Assembly: GCA_025459035.1 (NCBI GenBank)
Contig: JALORJ010000026.1
Coordinates: 1 to 15,631 of the forward strand
Reading direction: 5' to 3'
DNA: 15,631 nucleotides
DNA from: Burkholderiales bacterium
GTDB lineage: Bacteria; Pseudomonadota; Gammaproteobacteria; Burkholderiales; Ga0077523
Shown: positions 14,846 through 15,631 of the stretch, in pieces
Numbering within the stretch: the first letter of the stretch is position 1
Layout of the letters: each line of letters begins with the position of its first letter
Translations under genes and position numbers: made by a program
Notes under the pieces: generated by a model
Database searches by the model: none
What the model was told of the DNA's origin: nothing
Seen by the model: only the letters and a program-made list of their open reading frames with translations

Positions 14846-14899
14846 GGCGCCGATTTGCTTCACTGCTTGCGGGCGCCCTACAAATCCCGCTAAGGAGTG
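14846..14899 (+). ncRNA. SAM-II class riboswitch aptamer in the metH leader
   Basis: The segment folds as the SAM-II H-type pseudoknot. P1 is GGCGCC 14846-14851 with GGCGCC 14872-14877. Loop 1 starts GATTTG (14852-14857). P2 pairs CTTGC 14866-14870 with GC-T-AAG 14889-14894 (one bulged T) and CACT 14861-14864 with AGTG 14896-14899. Loop 3 is ACAAAT (14880-14885), followed by the diagnostic GCTAA. Every conserved block of the Sargasso Sea SAM-II RNA (GAUUU, UUGC, AUAAAU, GCUAA) has its counterpart at matching spacing. Binding of S-adenosylmethionine stabilises this fold and turns off methionine or SAM synthesis genes; the next gene is metH. An SAH riboswitch, the other class known before metH, does not fit these motifs. 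Confidence 0.88.
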
Positions 14900-14905
14900 C
14901 CGAAG

Positions 14906-14927
14906 ACCCGGCCCCGAGCCGGGTTTT
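14906..14927 (+). terminator. Intrinsic terminator of the metH riboswitch expression platform
   Basis: A 7-bp stem ACCCGGC (14906-14912) / GCCGGGT (14918-14924) with a CCCGA loop is followed by TTTT (14924-14927). It begins 6 nt after the SAM-II aptamer and 61 bp before the metH start, so premature termination is the likely mode of control. The T-tract is short, as is common at this GC content. Confidence 0.75.
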
Positions 14928-14987
14928 CCGCTTCCAGGGTGGCACGGCATCTGCTGTGGCGCCCCGTCCGACCCGAGATCCGACGCC

Positions 14988-15631
14988 TTGCAACCGAACC
15001 GACTCCCTCTGCTGCGCGAGCTGCTCGCGCAGCGCATCCTCGTCCTCGACGGCGCGATGGGCACGATGATCCAGGGCCACCACCTGGATCACGCCGCGTA
15101 CCACGGCGAACGCTTCCGCGACCACGTCTGCGAACAGAAGGGCAACAACGACCTGCTGGTGCTGACGCAGCCGCGGGTGATCGCGGGCATCCATTCGGAG
15201 TACCTCGCGGCCGGCGCCGACATCGTCGAGACGAACACCTTCAACTCGACGCGCATCGCGATGGCGGACTACGCCATGGAAGACCACGTGCGCGAGCTGA
15301 ACGTCACCGCCGCCCGGCTGGCCCGCGAGCTCGCGGACGACTTCTCGAAGCGCACGCCGGGCAAGCCGCGCTTCGTCGCCGGCGTGCTCGGACCGACCAA
15401 CCGGACCGCGTCGATCTCGCCCGACGTCGCCGACCCGTCGGCGCGCAACGTGAGCTTCGACGAACTGGTCGCGGCCTACACCGAGGCCGCCGAGGGCCTG
15501 ATCGAGGGCGGCGCCGACCTGCTGCTGATCGAGACGGTCTTCGACACGCTCAACTGCAAGGCCGCGCTGTTCGCCGTCGACGCCCTCTACGAACGCCTCG
15601 GCGTGCAGCTGCCGCTGTGGGTGTCCGGCAC
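14988..15631 (+). CDS. metH: Cobalamin-dependent methionine synthase MetH, 3' truncated by window end
   Basis: MetH transfers a methyl group from methyltetrahydrofolate to homocysteine through cobalamin, making methionine. Only the first 214 residues, part of the homocysteine-binding (Hcy) barrel, are visible: QRILVLDGAMGTMIQG (15-30), GADIVETNTFNSTRIAMADY, VLGPTNRTASISPDV, and LLLIETVFDTLN. The zinc-ligand cysteines and the folate, cobalamin and reactivation domains lie beyond the window, so it cannot be said whether the gene is full-length or split as in some Betaproteobacteria. The best start is TTG at 14988, giving MQPNRLPLLRELLAQRILVLDG, which aligns with the E. coli N-terminus; the first ATG (15057) would remove the start of the barrel. 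Only a weak GAG at 14975-14977 precedes it. Expression is likely repressed by SAM through the upstream riboswitch. Confidence 0.92.
   Translation, partial: MQPNRLPLLRELLAQRILVLDGAMGTMIQGHHLDHAAYHGERFRDHVCEQKGNNDLLVLTQPRVIAGIHSEYLAAGADIVETNTFNSTRIAMADYAMEDHVRELNVTAARLARELADDFSKRTPGKPRFVAGVLGPTNRTASISPDVADPSARNVSFDELVAAYTEAAEGLIEGGADLLLIETVFDTLNCKAALFAVDALYERLGVQLPLWVSG

Noticed and set aside
14897..14987. GTG at 14897 as a possible leader-peptide or alternative metH start
   Set aside because: The AAGGAG before it is part of riboswitch P2 and directly abuts the GTG, the frame differs from metH, and the peptide has no Met- or Cys-rich character expected of an attenuator.
14846..14987. SAH riboswitch in the metH leader
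   Set aside because: The expected SAH motif blocks are not present, whereas GATTTG, CTTGC, ACAAAT and GCTAA fit SAM-II at the right spacing.
1..15631. Mobile elements, CRISPR arrays, tRNA genes, attachment sites and long direct repeats
   Set aside because: None seen: no transposase, integrase or phage gene, no regularly spaced repeats, no tRNA-like cloverleaf, and composition looks even across the window.

Overview
The window is a dense, very GC-rich stretch of a proteobacterial chromosome, most likely betaproteobacterial. The torF-type porin / glnK / amtB group next to ubiK and a comM (yifB) ATPase, the Arg/Ala-rich proteins and the GC-saturated third codon positions all fit that. The assignment is inference: there is no rRNA, tRNA, CRISPR array, insertion sequence, integrase or phage gene here, and it reads as core chromosome.

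Layout. Bases 1-2727 (+) hold three tightly coupled genes for a split glutamate-synthase-like enzyme: glxB (glutamine amidotransferase, 5' end outside the window), glxC (GXGXG beta-helix subunit) and glxD (FMN/Fe-S synthase subunit). An XRE-cupin regulator follows (2765-3355, +). On the minus strand comes a convergent RluF-like pseudouridine synthase with a long disordered N-terminal tail (3370-4608). Next on the minus strand is a nitrogen-scavenging operon read leftward: TorF-family porin (6683-7597), glnK (6262-6600) and amtB (4775-6241), closed by an intrinsic terminator at 4703-4735. Upstream of the porin lies a textbook enhancer-type promoter: two NtrC-like dyads 31 bp apart, an exact IHF match and an exact sigma-54 -24/-12 element. 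Reading rightward from the same intergenic region are ubiK (7877-8125) and comM/yifB (8187-9686).

Bases 9792-14770 (+) form a polyamine-type ABC transporter operon: potA, potB and potC with 4-bp stop/start overlaps, then an autoproteolytic P1-family (DmpA/BapA-type) aminopeptidase placed between the permeases and the binding protein, then potD. PotC appears to lack about ten residues in the transmembrane segment after its EAA loop, and the PotD-like protein has changed several ligand residues known from E. coli PotD.

The right end is the start of metH (14988 to the window edge). Its leader carries a clear SAM-II-class riboswitch aptamer (14846-14899), followed at once by an intrinsic terminator (14906-14927), which indicates S-adenosylmethionine-controlled attenuation of methionine synthase.

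The common theme is nitrogen handling: glutamine amide transfer, ammonium uptake with PII control, and polyamine or amine uptake, with SAM-regulated methionine synthesis beginning at the edge. The most notable items are the metH SAM-II leader, the complete NtrC-IHF-sigma54 promoter that puts an outer-membrane porin first in the amtB operon, the shortened PotC, and the peptidase inside the pot operon.
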